This document shows, in pieces, positions 1-7,398 of a stretch of 12,934 nt of DNA. Position 1 is the first letter of the stretch; the number at the start of each line of letters is the position of its first letter. The stretch comes from an uncultured Acetatifactor sp. (GTDB lineage: Bacteria; Bacillota; Clostridia; Lachnospirales; Lachnospiraceae): positions 1 through 12,934 of the forward strand of contig CANRZC010000029.1 in assembly GCA_947644185.1 (NCBI GenBank), in the 5' to 3' direction. Below the pieces are notes generated by a model, which was not told the origin of the DNA, made no database searches, and saw only the letters and a list, made by a program, of their open reading frames with translations. The position numbers and the translations under genes are program-made.

Positions 1-105
1 CCCTGTCGCCTTATGAATAAAGAAAAATCCGTCTGAATTTTTCTGTTTGTCTCTCCAAGTGGCAAACTCGGGTACTATCATAAACCATCTGATTTTACAA
101 GTCGG

Positions 106-125
106 GAGTCGCATAGCGTCGACTC
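106..125. other. Small inverted repeat upstream of the truA promoter
   Basis: A perfect 6-bp inverted repeat (GAGTCG / CGACTC) with an 8-base loop lies about 50 bases upstream of the -35 box. It could be an operator-like site or part of an upstream gene's 3' region. It has no T run, so it is not an intrinsic terminator. Apart from this and the promoter, I see no supportable gene in bases 1-244. Confidence 0.2.
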
Positions 126-172
126 GCGATTAAGAAGTCATTAGAGCATATATTGCCATAGGACAAATCTGT

Positions 173-201
173 TTGCTTTCTGTGGAATCTTACATTATAA
201 T
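173..201 (+). promoter_or_regulatory. Sigma-A-type promoter of truA and the exporter genes
   Basis: The -35 box TTGCTT (173-178) is followed by a 17-base spacer and a perfect TATAAT -10 box (196-201). Transcription would start near 208, giving a leader of about 37 bases before the truA ATG at 245. The next genes follow closely, so this promoter probably also serves the first exporter gene. The call rests on consensus match and position only. Confidence 0.6.
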
Positions 202-244
202 AGAAGGACAGAGGAAGGCATTTTCGTCAGATGGGAGAAAATAC

Positions 245-982
245 ATGAAGAATTTCAGATTTTTGCTGGAATACGATGGGAGCCGCTACTATGGATGGCA
301 GCGGCAGCCGGAGAAGAATACCATTCAGGGAAAGCTGGAGCATGTGCTGCAGCTCATGTGTGGGAAGGAGACTGAGGTCATAGGCGCGGGACGCACCGAT
401 GCCGGCGTCCATGCCAAGGGCATGGTAGCCAATGCCTGGTTGGAGACAGAGATGTCCTGTGTGGAGATTCGGGATTATATGAACCGGTATCTGCCGGAGG
501 ATATTGCTGTGCGGGAGGTAAAGGAGGCCTCTCCCAGGTTTCACGCCCGCTACAATGCCACAGGCAAGACCTATCGGTATACCTGCCAGGAGGGCGCGGT
601 AAAGTCGGTGTTCGACAGAAAATATTGCCTGAGGCTGGAGGAGAGACCGGAGCTTGCAAGGATGCAGAGGGCAGCGGAGCTTTTAAAGGGAGAGCATGAT
701 TTCAAGAATTTTTGCATCAATCCCCGGATGAAGAAGTCTACTGTGCGGCATGTGGATAAAATCCAGATCACAAGAGAGGGAGAGTATCTGTATTTTACAT
801 TTCATGGAAATGGGTTCCTGCAGAACATGGTGCGTATCATGGTGGGCGTGCTGCTGGAGGCGGGATATGGTCGGATTACGCCAGAGGAGATAGAGGAGGC
901 GCTGAAGGCCTCCGCCCGGCAGAAGGCCGGTCCTACAGCCCCTGCGGCGGGCTTGTGTCTGATAGAGGTGGATTATCATTAG
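245..982 (+). CDS. truA: tRNA pseudouridine synthase A
   Basis: This enzyme isomerises uridine to pseudouridine at positions 38-40 of the tRNA anticodon arm. It acts in the cytoplasm and needs no cofactor. The 245-residue product has the usual family length. The N-terminal strand (LLEYDGSRYYGWQ, residues 7-19) is typical. The catalytic Asp is D52 in GRTDAGVHA (49-57). The C-terminal end GPTAPAAGLCLIEVDY is also typical of TruA. I chose the ATG at 245 because a GGGAG ribosome site (233-237) lies 7 bases upstream and the protein then starts where family members start. The frame is open back to a TTG at 173, but that TTG lies inside the -35 box. The first exporter gene begins 15 bases after the stop, suggesting cotranscription. 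The family assignment is secure. Confidence 0.96.
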   Translation: MKNFRFLLEYDGSRYYGWQRQPEKNTIQGKLEHVLQLMCGKETEVIGAGRTDAGVHAKGMVANAWLETEMSCVEIRDYMNRYLPEDIAVREVKEASPRFHARYNATGKTYRYTCQEGAVKSVFDRKYCLRLEERPELARMQRAAELLKGEHDFKNFCINPRMKKSTVRHVDKIQITREGEYLYFTFHGNGFLQNMVRIMVGVLLEAGYGRITPEEIEEALKASARQKAGPTAPAAGLCLIEVDYH

Positions 983-997
983 GCGAGGAATAATCTG

Positions 998-2752
998 ATG
1001 AAATTTATATTTTCTTATCTCAAAAAATATCGGGTGCTGATTGTGGTGGCCATGACTATCAAATCCATAGCTGCTTTGGGGGAGCTGATGCTCCCCTATG
1101 TTTTGGAGCATATGGTGGATAATGTGGTGCCAAAGCAGGACGGAACCCTGCTTTTCCTGTGGGGCGCTGTGATGATAGCGCTGGCTGTCTTCGTGCGGCA
1201 GACCAATGTAAAGGCCAACCGGATTTCTACGAAGGTAGCAAAGGAGAGTATTTATGAGATCCGCAGAGACCTGTTCTGGAAGTCATTGGGACTGTCGGGG
1301 AACCAGGTAGATGAATTCGGTCTGCCCTCCTTAAACTCCCGTATGACCTCTGACTCCTACAATGTGCAGAATTTCATCCGCAGCTTTCAGGCCATGGGGG
1401 TGCGGGCGCCTATTTTGCTGCTGGGAGGCATTGGGATCACGCTGACTATGGATGTGGGGCTTGCCTCCATTCTGTGTATCCTGGCCCCCATTATGATAGC
1501 TTTGGTGGTGTGGGTGTCCTGGAAGGGGATTCCCCTCTATGAGAGAGTGCAGCAGTGCGTGGATGATATTGTGCGGATTATGCGGGAGAATATCACAGGG
1601 ATCCGGGTGGTGAAGGCACTTTCCAAGGAGGATTATGAGATGCGCCGCTTTGGGGAGGCCAATGAGCAGATGGCGGGGAAGGATATCAAGGCTGGTATTG
1701 TGATGGCACTGCCGGGGCCTTTGATGACCTTTGTGCTCAATGTGGGCTTGACCATTGTGGTGATAGTAGGGGCAGTCAGGGTGAATGGCGGCGTGACAAA
1801 GCCGGGGGTCATTCTGGCGTTTCTCACTTATTTTAATATGATATCCATGGGCGTCATGGGGCTGAACCGGGTATTTATGATGATGTCAAAGGCCAATGCG
1901 TCAGCCACCAGAATCGCTGCTGTGGTGCACGCCCCGGATGAGCTGCTGCCCATTCCTTTGGAGGAAGCAGCCCACACAGACCAGAAGGATTACATAGTGT
2001 TCGACCATGTGGGCTTTCATTACGGGGAAACCTTTGGGGAGGTGTCGGCGGACAAATTTGACGGGATGGGGCGGCAGAAATGCCTGGATGACATTACCTT
2101 TTCCATGAAAAAAGGAGGCTCCTTAGGGATCATAGGCGCCACCGGGTGTGGGAAGACCACTATTCTGAATTTGCTTATGCGCTTCTATGACGCGGACGAA
2201 GGCGGCGTCTTCGTGGACGGCAGGGATGTGCGCACCTATGACAAGGATGAGCTGCACCGGAAGTTCGGGGTGGTGTTTCAAAACGATGTGATCTTTGCGG
2301 ATACCTTGCGGGAGAATATTTCCTTTGGCCGGGATGTGTCCGGGGAGGCCATGAATGCCGCGGCAGATGATGCCAGAGCCCGTGAGTTTATTGCGGAATA
2401 TGAGGATACCTATGAGCACCGGGCCGTGGTGCGGGGGGCAAATTTAAGCGGAGGACAGCGCCAGAGGGTTTTGATTGCCAGAGCCCTGGCGGCAGCGCCG
2501 GAGATCCTGCTTTTGGACGACTCCTCCAGTGCACTTGACTACAAGACAGACGCCGCACTGCGCAGGGCCATCAGAGAGCACCACGGAGATACCACCACGA
2601 TTATCGTGGCCCAGCGTATCAGCTCTATTATGAGCCTGGATGATATTATTGTGCTGGAGGAAGGAAAAATAATCGGCCATGGGACCCATGAGGAGCTGAT
2701 GGCAGACTGTCCTGTTTACCAGGAGATCTATCGGGTGCAGATGGAAACGTAG
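998..2752 (+). CDS. ABC exporter half-transporter, degenerate-site subunit (permease plus ATPase)
   Basis: This is a 584-residue half-transporter of the multidrug/lipid exporter type, with an N-terminal six-helix membrane domain (about 1-310) and a C-terminal nucleotide-binding domain (about 330-584). The Walker A motif is GATGCGKT (380-387), the Q-loop Gln is Q428 and the signature is a perfect LSGGQ (483-487). Walker B reads ILLLDD, with D508 where the catalytic Glu normally stands. The switch position is Q539 (VAQRISSI) instead of His. Both changes are known from the non-catalytic half of heterodimeric exporters such as TM287/288, BmrCD and LmrCD. The partner is therefore almost certainly the gene at 2966. 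The start ATG has GAGGAA (985-990) 7 bases upstream. The substrate cannot be read from sequence; a drug, lipid or peptide is possible. Confidence 0.93.
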   Translation: MKFIFSYLKKYRVLIVVAMTIKSIAALGELMLPYVLEHMVDNVVPKQDGTLLFLWGAVMIALAVFVRQTNVKANRISTKVAKESIYEIRRDLFWKSLGLSGNQVDEFGLPSLNSRMTSDSYNVQNFIRSFQAMGVRAPILLLGGIGITLTMDVGLASILCILAPIMIALVVWVSWKGIPLYERVQQCVDDIVRIMRENITGIRVVKALSKEDYEMRRFGEANEQMAGKDIKAGIVMALPGPLMTFVLNVGLTIVVIVGAVRVNGGVTKPGVILAFLTYFNMISMGVMGLNRVFMMMSKANASATRIAAVVHAPDELLPIPLEEAAHTDQKDYIVFDHVGFHYGETFGEVSADKFDGMGRQKCLDDITFSMKKGGSLGIIGATGCGKTTILNLLMRFYDADEGGVFVDGRDVRTYDKDELHRKFGVVFQNDVIFADTLRENISFGRDVSGEAMNAAADDARAREFIAEYEDTYEHRAVVRGANLSGGQRQRVLIARALAAAPEILLLDDSSSALDYKTDAALRRAIREHHGDTTTIIVAQRISSIMSLDDIIVLEEGKIIGHGTHEELMADCPVYQEIYRVQMET

Positions 2753-2884
2753 CGTGAGAAGCGTGAGAAGAAGTTCTAAGGCATCAAAGTACGATGCCTA
2801 AGAACTTCTAGGCTTGTGAGCGAACAAGTTCGCTTGACGCGCCAGTCTCACGCGGAAGAATGCCCGGAGAGCGGGCATTCTTCC
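2752..2884. repeat. Compact multi-hairpin intergenic element between the two exporter genes
   Basis: A tandem 9-base repeat GCGTGAGAA (2752-2760 and 2761-2769) begins at the last base of the upstream stop codon. An outer 8-bp helix (GCGTGAGA 2761-2768 with TCTCACGC 2846-2853) encloses two hairpins. Hairpin I pairs 2769-2785 with 2793-2809 (16 of 17 pairs, 7-base loop). Hairpin II pairs 2817-2824 with 2829-2836 (8 pairs, two of them G-T, 4-base loop). Directly after the outer helix is hairpin III, a perfect 13-bp stem (2854-2866 with 2872-2884, loop GAGAG). None of the stems is followed by a T run, so terminator function is unlikely. It could be a dispersed palindromic or MITE-like repeat, or a structured RNA that processes the mRNA or tunes the ratio of the two subunits. 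The structure is seen directly; the role is inference. Confidence 0.6.
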
Positions 2885-2965
2885 AGGTGGGGGCGATCAC
2901 TGGTATGGACGCGGGGCCGTCTAGGGCTTGCGGCAAATTTTGATTCTGGGTGAGGAGAGAGAAGT

Positions 2966-4735
2966 ATGGCATCGAGAGAAACAGTGCGGAAAAAGCCGAA
3001 GGATACAAAGGGGACGCTAAAGAGGCTTTTGCGCTATATTGGAGAATATAAATGGCTGCTGGCAGTGATTATTCTTTTGTGCTTTGTGAGCAATATTCTG
3101 GCGCTGCTGGGGCCTAGCATGGCAGGCTCTGCCATCAATGCCGCGTCGGCAGGAGCAGGGAAGGTGGATTTTGGCCAGGTGTATTATTACGCGAAGCGGA
3201 TGCTGTTGTGCTATGTCCTGTCCTCTGTGGTCACAGTCTGTATCAACATGATTATGATGTGCGTCAGCAAGTGGATTGCCAGGAAGATGCGCAGAGATGT
3301 GTTTGACAAGCTGATGCGGCTGCCTGTGGGGTATTTTGACAGGAACCAGGCCGGGGACATTATCAGCAGGGTGTCTTATGATATCGATGTAGTCAGCACC
3401 TGCCTTGCCACGGATGTGGTGCAGATATTGACCAGTATTGTGACAGTGGTGGGTTCTCTTGCCATGATGATATATATTGCTCCCACCATGTCTTTGATGG
3501 TGCTGGTGACCATTCCGGCAGCGGTGATCTACACTGCCAGGATGCGGGGGCTCACCCAGCCCAGGTACTCAAAGCGCTCCAAAAGCTATGGCATTATGAA
3601 CGGCTTTGTGGAAGAAATGTTTTCCGGGCAGAAGACAATCATGGCTTACGCCTATGAGGACCGGGTGTCAGAGCGGTTCGACACCATCAACCAGAATGCG
3701 GCAGAGGCCTATTACGACGCAGAATACTATGGCGTCACCATGGGGCCCACGGTAAACTTCATCAGCAATCTGGGCTTGTGCCTGATCGCCATGTTTGGAT
3801 CCTTTCTGTATATGCTGGGGAATATTACACTGGGGCAGATATCCTCCTTCGTGCTGTATTCCCGGAAATTTTCAGGCCCTATCAACGAAATCGCCAATAT
3901 TACCAATGAGCTGTATTCCGCGCTGGCAGCAGCGGAGCGAGTGTTTCTTCTCCTGGACGAGGAAGAGGAGCTGGCGGACAGGGCAAGTGCGGCAGAACTC
4001 ACCGGAGTCCAGGGCAATGTGGCGCTGAAGCATGTATATTTTGGCTATGATAAGGACAGGACCATAATCCATGACCTGAATTTGTTGGCCCAGGCCGGGA
4101 AGATGGTGGCCATCGTAGGTCCCACCGGAGCTGGCAAGACCACTATCATTAACCTGCTGATGCGCTTTTACGATGTGGATAGGGGCCAAATCCTGGTGGA
4201 GGGCGGGGATATCAGAGATTATACCAGAAGGAGTCTGCGGGGCGCTTATGCAATGGTGCTGCAGGATACCTGGGTATTCAAGGGGACTATCTTTGACAAT
4301 ATCGCCTACGGCAAAGAGGGGGCCACCATGGAGGAGGTGGTGGCAGCGGCCAAGGCTGCTTACATTCATCCCTTTATCATGCGCCTGCCAGGAGGATATG
4401 ACACAGTCATCAGCGAGGACGGAGGGAATATCTCCAAGGGACAGAAGCAATTGCTCACCATTGCCAGAGCCATGCTCTACGACGCGAAAATGCTGATTTT
4501 GGATGAGGCTACCTCCAATGTGGACACCAGCACAGAGCGAAAGATCCAAAAGGCCATGCGGGAGCTGATGAAGGACAAGACTTGTTTTGTAATTGCCCAC
4601 AGGCTCTCCACCATTCAACATGCTGATCACATATTGGTAGTAGACCATGGAGATATTGTGGAGCAGGGGAACCATAAGAGCCTGATGGAGCGAAAAGGAT
4701 TCTATTATAAATTGTATGCGGCGCAGTTTGAATAA
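2966..4735 (+). CDS. ABC exporter half-transporter, catalytic subunit (permease plus ATPase)
   Basis: This 589-residue half-transporter pairs with the gene at 998. The membrane domain (about 20-320) precedes the ATPase domain (about 345-589). Walker A is GPTGAGKT (385-392), the Q-loop Gln is Q433, Walker B ends in D513 with the catalytic E514 (LDEATS), and the switch His is H545 (IAHRLSTI). The signature is NISKGQ (488-493), with K491 replacing the first Gly of SGGQ. In a heterodimer this altered signature would face the defective Walker B/switch site of the partner, while the intact motifs here face the partner's perfect LSGGQ. That gives one dead and one active ATP site. The ATG at 2966 has GAGGAG (2952-2957) 8 bases upstream. 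The 213-base gap from the partner is filled mostly by the hairpin element. A terminator follows the stop. Confidence 0.94.
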   Translation: MASRETVRKKPKDTKGTLKRLLRYIGEYKWLLAVIILLCFVSNILALLGPSMAGSAINAASAGAGKVDFGQVYYYAKRMLLCYVLSSVVTVCINMIMMCVSKWIARKMRRDVFDKLMRLPVGYFDRNQAGDIISRVSYDIDVVSTCLATDVVQILTSIVTVVGSLAMMIYIAPTMSLMVLVTIPAAVIYTARMRGLTQPRYSKRSKSYGIMNGFVEEMFSGQKTIMAYAYEDRVSERFDTINQNAAEAYYDAEYYGVTMGPTVNFISNLGLCLIAMFGSFLYMLGNITLGQISSFVLYSRKFSGPINEIANITNELYSALAAAERVFLLLDEEEELADRASAAELTGVQGNVALKHVYFGYDKDRTIIHDLNLLAQAGKMVAIVGPTGAGKTTIINLLMRFYDVDRGQILVEGGDIRDYTRRSLRGAYAMVLQDTWVFKGTIFDNIAYGKEGATMEEVVAAAKAAYIHPFIMRLPGGYDTVISEDGGNISKGQKQLLTIARAMLYDAKMLILDEATSNVDTSTERKIQKAMRELMKDKTCFVIAHRLSTIQHADHILVVDHGDIVEQGNHKSLMERKGFYYKLYAAQFE

Positions 4736-4743
4736 GTTGCAAC

Positions 4744-4795
4744 TGCCAGTTGACAAATTTCCAGGCGCAATTGGTAGTTGTCAACCGGCGTTTTT
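4744..4795 (+). terminator. Intrinsic terminator after the exporter operon
   Basis: The left arm (4744-4756, with the core GTTGACAA at 4749-4756) pairs with TTGTCAAC (4778-4785) and then, past a single A-C mismatch, TGCC with GGCG (4787-4790). A TTTTT run (4791-4795) follows at once. It begins 8 bases after the exporter stop codon, as expected for the end of the operon, and separates it from the regulator gene downstream. Confidence 0.75.
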
Positions 4796-4929
4796 GCTAT
4801 GCTTGCAGCATCTCATGAGGGCAGAGGCAGCCTATGAAAGGTAACAGGCTGACATCTTATCTGTCACAAGAGAAAAGCAGGCACGGAGCGTGCGGAAAGG
4901 AAAAGCTGCAAAAAGCGGCAGGAAAAGAT

Positions 4930-5952
4930 ATGATATTGGCAGAAAAGGTTATGGCACTGAGGAAGAAAAACGGATGGTCACAGGAGGAACTGGCGGAGAA
5001 GCTGAACATCTCCAGACAGTCCGTGAGCAAATGGGAGAGCGGCGCCTCCATTCCTGACATTGACAAGATTATCGCTATGAGCGGTCTCTTTGGGGTCAGC
5101 ACGGATTATCTATTGAAAGACGATGTGGAGAAAGAGCTGCCCTCGGAGACGGAGGATGTCTATGAGGGAAGAAAGGAGAGGGCAGTGTCTTTGGAGGAGG
5201 CCAACGGCTTCATGGACCTGGTAAAGAAGCTGGCAGGGCGGATTGCCTTTGGGGCGGGATTGTGCGTCCTCTCTCCAATTCCCATGATTGTCATGAGCGG
5301 CCTGGCGGAGTACGGCGGGGACGCAGGAGTCCCCGGGGCATCGGCTATGAGCGAGGACATGGCAGGGGGATTAGGGATGGTGATTCTGCTGGTGCTGGTG
5401 GCCATCGGCGTGGCAATTTTGATTCTCTCCGACATGCGCACGGAGAAGTACCGGTATCTGGAGAAAGAAACTCTGGCACTGCAGTATGGTGTGGAGGGAA
5501 TTGTCAGGAAGCGAAAAGAGGAGTTCGAGGCACGGTACCGCTTCTGCGTGGTGGCCGGGGTTACCCTGTGTATCATCGGTGTGGTGCCCCTGATGGTGGC
5601 GGCAGCTTTTTCGGCGGGGGATATGATTTACATCTATTGTTCGGGAGTGCTGCTTTTCATGGTGGCTGTGGCGGTAGTGCTGTTCGTGTGGTCCGGCAGC
5701 ATCCAGGGGAGCTTTGACAAGCTTCTGCAGGAGGGGGATTATACGGTGGAGGAAAAGGCGCTGCACAAGAAGACCTCTTTCTTCCCCGCAGTGTACTGGT
5801 GCCTGGTGACCGCGCTGTTTCTGGGGCTGGGCCTGTATCTGGACGACTGGAGGCACACGGCTTTCATCTGGCCTGTGGCGGCGCTGCTGTTCGTGGCCAT
5901 TCAGTATATTGTGAAAGAGGTGGCGAAGTCCAGGCTGGAGAAGCGGGACTGA
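4930..5952 (+). CDS. XRE-family HTH regulator with C-terminal six-helix membrane domain
   Basis: The 340-residue product starts with a Cro/C1-type helix-turn-helix (about 3-60; core WSQEELAEKLNISRQSVSKW at 16-35). A charged linker (about 62-100) follows. Six hydrophobic segments then appear at about 105-124, 148-168, 205-226, 231-254, 285-304 and 310-328. This suggests a membrane-tethered DNA-binding protein, an architecture seen widely in Firmicutes; signal and target are unknown. The start is uncertain. I prefer ATG 4930 (AGGAA at 4920-4924) because the family usually starts MILAEKI-like directly before the HTH. The frame is open to ATG 4834 (AGAGGC at 4823-4828), which would add 32 basic, low-complexity residues. 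No clear promoter was found. The DUF1848 gene begins 102 bases downstream, and regulation of neighbouring genes is possible but unproven. Confidence 0.85.
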   Translation: MILAEKVMALRKKNGWSQEELAEKLNISRQSVSKWESGASIPDIDKIIAMSGLFGVSTDYLLKDDVEKELPSETEDVYEGRKERAVSLEEANGFMDLVKKLAGRIAFGAGLCVLSPIPMIVMSGLAEYGGDAGVPGASAMSEDMAGGLGMVILLVLVAIGVAILILSDMRTEKYRYLEKETLALQYGVEGIVRKRKEEFEARYRFCVVAGVTLCIIGVVPLMVAAAFSAGDMIYIYCSGVLLFMVAVAVVLFVWSGSIQGSFDKLLQEGDYTVEEKALHKKTSFFPAVYWCLVTALFLGLGLYLDDWRHTAFIWPVAALLFVAIQYIVKEVAKSRLEKRD

Positions 5953-6054
5953 GAGGACAAGTGACCTGTCTGAACTGTTGTGCCGGAAGCGGGAAAGCCT
6001 TATAGGATGAGGCGTTCAGAATACAGGAAGCGATCTCAAAAGAAAGGAGAGGCC

Positions 6055-6987
6055 ATGATCATCAGCGTGAGCAGGAGAACCGACATACCGGCATTCTTTT
6101 CCGATTGGCTCCTGAAAAGGATAGAGGAGGGGTATGCATATGTGAGAAACCCCATGAACCCACACCAGATTAGCCGGGTGAGCCTGGCGCCGGAGGTGGT
6201 GGACTGCATTGTGTTTTGGAGCAAGAATCCGGCGCCTATGCTGGAAAAGCTGGGGCGGCTGGAGGGCTATGCCTATTACTTTCAGTTCACGCTGAATGCA
6301 TATGGGAGAGATATGGAGGCAAATCTTCCGTCTCTGGAGGAGAGGATAGAAACTTTCAGGCGTTTGTCACAGCGGCTGGGCAGGCACAGGGTCATATGGA
6401 GATATGACCCTGTCATTGTCAATGGCAGGTATCCTCTGGACTGGCACAGGGAAAGGTTTGGATATCTTGCGGATGAGCTGTGGGACTATACGGAAAAGGT
6501 CACTATAAGCTTTATCGACCTGTATCCGAAGATTGCGGGGGCAGCTCGGGAGAAAGAGATCCGCGGGCTGTCCCGGGACGAGAAAGAGACTTTGGCGGAA
6601 AGCTTTGCCGACATTGCCCATGCCCATAAGCTTGCCATAGACACCTGCGCGGAGGACATCGACCTGGAGGCCTTTGGCATAGACCATGCCCGCTGTATTG
6701 ACGACAGGCTTGTATCTAGGCTCCTGGGCTGCGCTCTGGACATAGGAAAGGACAAGAACCAGCGCTCTGCCTGCGGCTGCGCGGCCAGTATCGACATCGG
6801 GCTCTACAATACCTGCCAGAACGGCTGCGCGTACTGCTATGCCAACCACAGCCAGGCCACCCGTTGCCGCAATCTTCAGGCATACGACCCGGCCGGGCCG
6901 CTGTTGTGTGGGCAGGTGACGGAACTTGATAAGATCACGGAGCGGAAGATGGAGAGCAACCGGGCTGATGCTTTTATATGGCGGTAG
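6055..6987 (+). CDS. DUF1848 family protein with radical-SAM-like cysteine motif
   Basis: The 310-residue product begins MIISVSRRTDIPAFF, the typical opening of the DUF1848 family, whose function is not established as far as I know. Near the C terminus is TCQNGCAYCYAN, with C254, C258 and C261 arranged CX3CX2C. That spacing is the one used by radical SAM enzymes to hold a 4Fe-4S cluster, although it normally lies near the N terminus. Further cysteines are C198, C214, C226, C240, C242, C271 and C285, so a second metal site is conceivable. No signal peptide or membrane segment is seen. The start at 6055 is chosen because AAAGGAGAGG (6042-6051) lies just upstream and the family motif follows directly; the frame is open to 5980. 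It converges on hepT with only 18 bases between stop codons. The family call is firm; enzymatic activity is inference. Confidence 0.88.
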   Translation: MIISVSRRTDIPAFFSDWLLKRIEEGYAYVRNPMNPHQISRVSLAPEVVDCIVFWSKNPAPMLEKLGRLEGYAYYFQFTLNAYGRDMEANLPSLEERIETFRRLSQRLGRHRVIWRYDPVIVNGRYPLDWHRERFGYLADELWDYTEKVTISFIDLYPKIAGAAREKEIRGLSRDEKETLAESFADIAHAHKLAIDTCAEDIDLEAFGIDHARCIDDRLVSRLLGCALDIGKDKNQRSACGCAASIDIGLYNTCQNGCAYCYANHSQATRCRNLQAYDPAGPLLCGQVTELDKITERKMESNRADAFIWR

Positions 6988-7005
6988 AAGCTCCTGGTCA
7001 GTGCT

Positions 7006-7398
7006 TTACTCCAGCCAGTTGGCTTCTATTGTTTTTTTCAGGGCGTCAAAAAGCCCAAAGAAGTGTTCTTTTGTCTGTCTGATGATATCCAGAGCAATTT
7101 CGCTATTGTAGGAGTGGGAAACATTATTTCTGGCTTGCAGTGCCGCCAGCCACATGTCCTCATCCAGAATCATAGAAGACTGATAGGCTGTTTTGATAAT
7201 CAGTTTCGGCGAACCTGTTGCGGCGATCTCATATCCATGCTGTTCCAGAATTTCTTTCATCATTTTCCATGCCTGTTCAAAGCAGATGGAATAGAGACCT
7301 ACCAGGCCGGTCATGGTTACATTGTCATAGGGCTCCTGGTAGTGGTATATGTCCGCCAGATTGGTGAAAGCGGCACAGAAATTATCATATTTTTTCAT
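7006..7398 (-). CDS. hepT: HEPN toxin, HI0074-type nucleotidyltransferase partner
   Basis: This 130-residue, mostly helical protein belongs to the HEPN superfamily, in the subgroup annotated as nucleotidyltransferase substrate-binding protein (HI0074 family). The HEPN motif RX4HXY is present as R90-NNVS-H95-S-Y97. In characterised HepT toxins this motif is the RNase active site, and the Tyr is the residue that the MntA antitoxin modifies with AMP. All three residues are intact here, so an active, neutralisable toxin is plausible. Its start overlaps the mntA end by 14 bases, implying translational coupling. A GGGAG ribosome site (complement of 7408-7412) precedes the ATG. The gene is visibly richer in A and T than the genes on its left, which is compatible with horizontal transfer. 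It could instead be a housekeeping HI0073/HI0074-like complex rather than a toxin. Confidence 0.87.
   Translation of the reverse strand: MKKYDNFCAAFTNLADIYHYQEPYDNVTMTGLVGLYSICFEQAWKMMKEILEQHGYEIAATGSPKLIIKTAYQSSMILDEDMWLAALQARNNVSHSYNSEIALDIIRQTKEHFFGLFDALKKTIEANWLE

Noticed and set aside
21..44. Hairpin AGAAAAAT/ATTTTTCT as the terminator of an upstream gene
   Set aside because: The 8-bp stem is almost pure A-T and the T run lies inside the stem, so it would be weak; no upstream coding region can be recognised to support it.
173..244. N-terminal extension of truA from a TTG codon
   Set aside because: The TTG lies in the -35 box, the extra residues are not TruA-like, and ATG 245 has a proper ribosome site.
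2854..2884. Perfect 13-bp hairpin as an intrinsic terminator between the exporter genes
   Set aside because: No T run follows (AGGTGGGGG instead), and termination here would cut off the obligate partner subunit.
3872..4756. 294-codon open frame on the minus strand
   Set aside because: It lies antisense to the ATPase domain of the second exporter gene, has no family features, and reads through codon-biased complementary sequence.
5371..5856. Minus-strand frame rich in His and Gln inside the HTH-membrane gene
   Set aside because: It is a shadow of the hydrophobic coding strand; no ribosome site or domain is visible.
5980..6054. 25-residue extension of the DUF1848 protein
   Set aside because: The residues are highly basic and unlike the family, while the AAAGGAGAGG site points to ATG 6055.
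6988..7005. Shared terminator between the converging DUF1848 and hepT genes
   Set aside because: Only a 4-bp CTGG/CCAG pairing is seen across this gap, with no T run on either strand.
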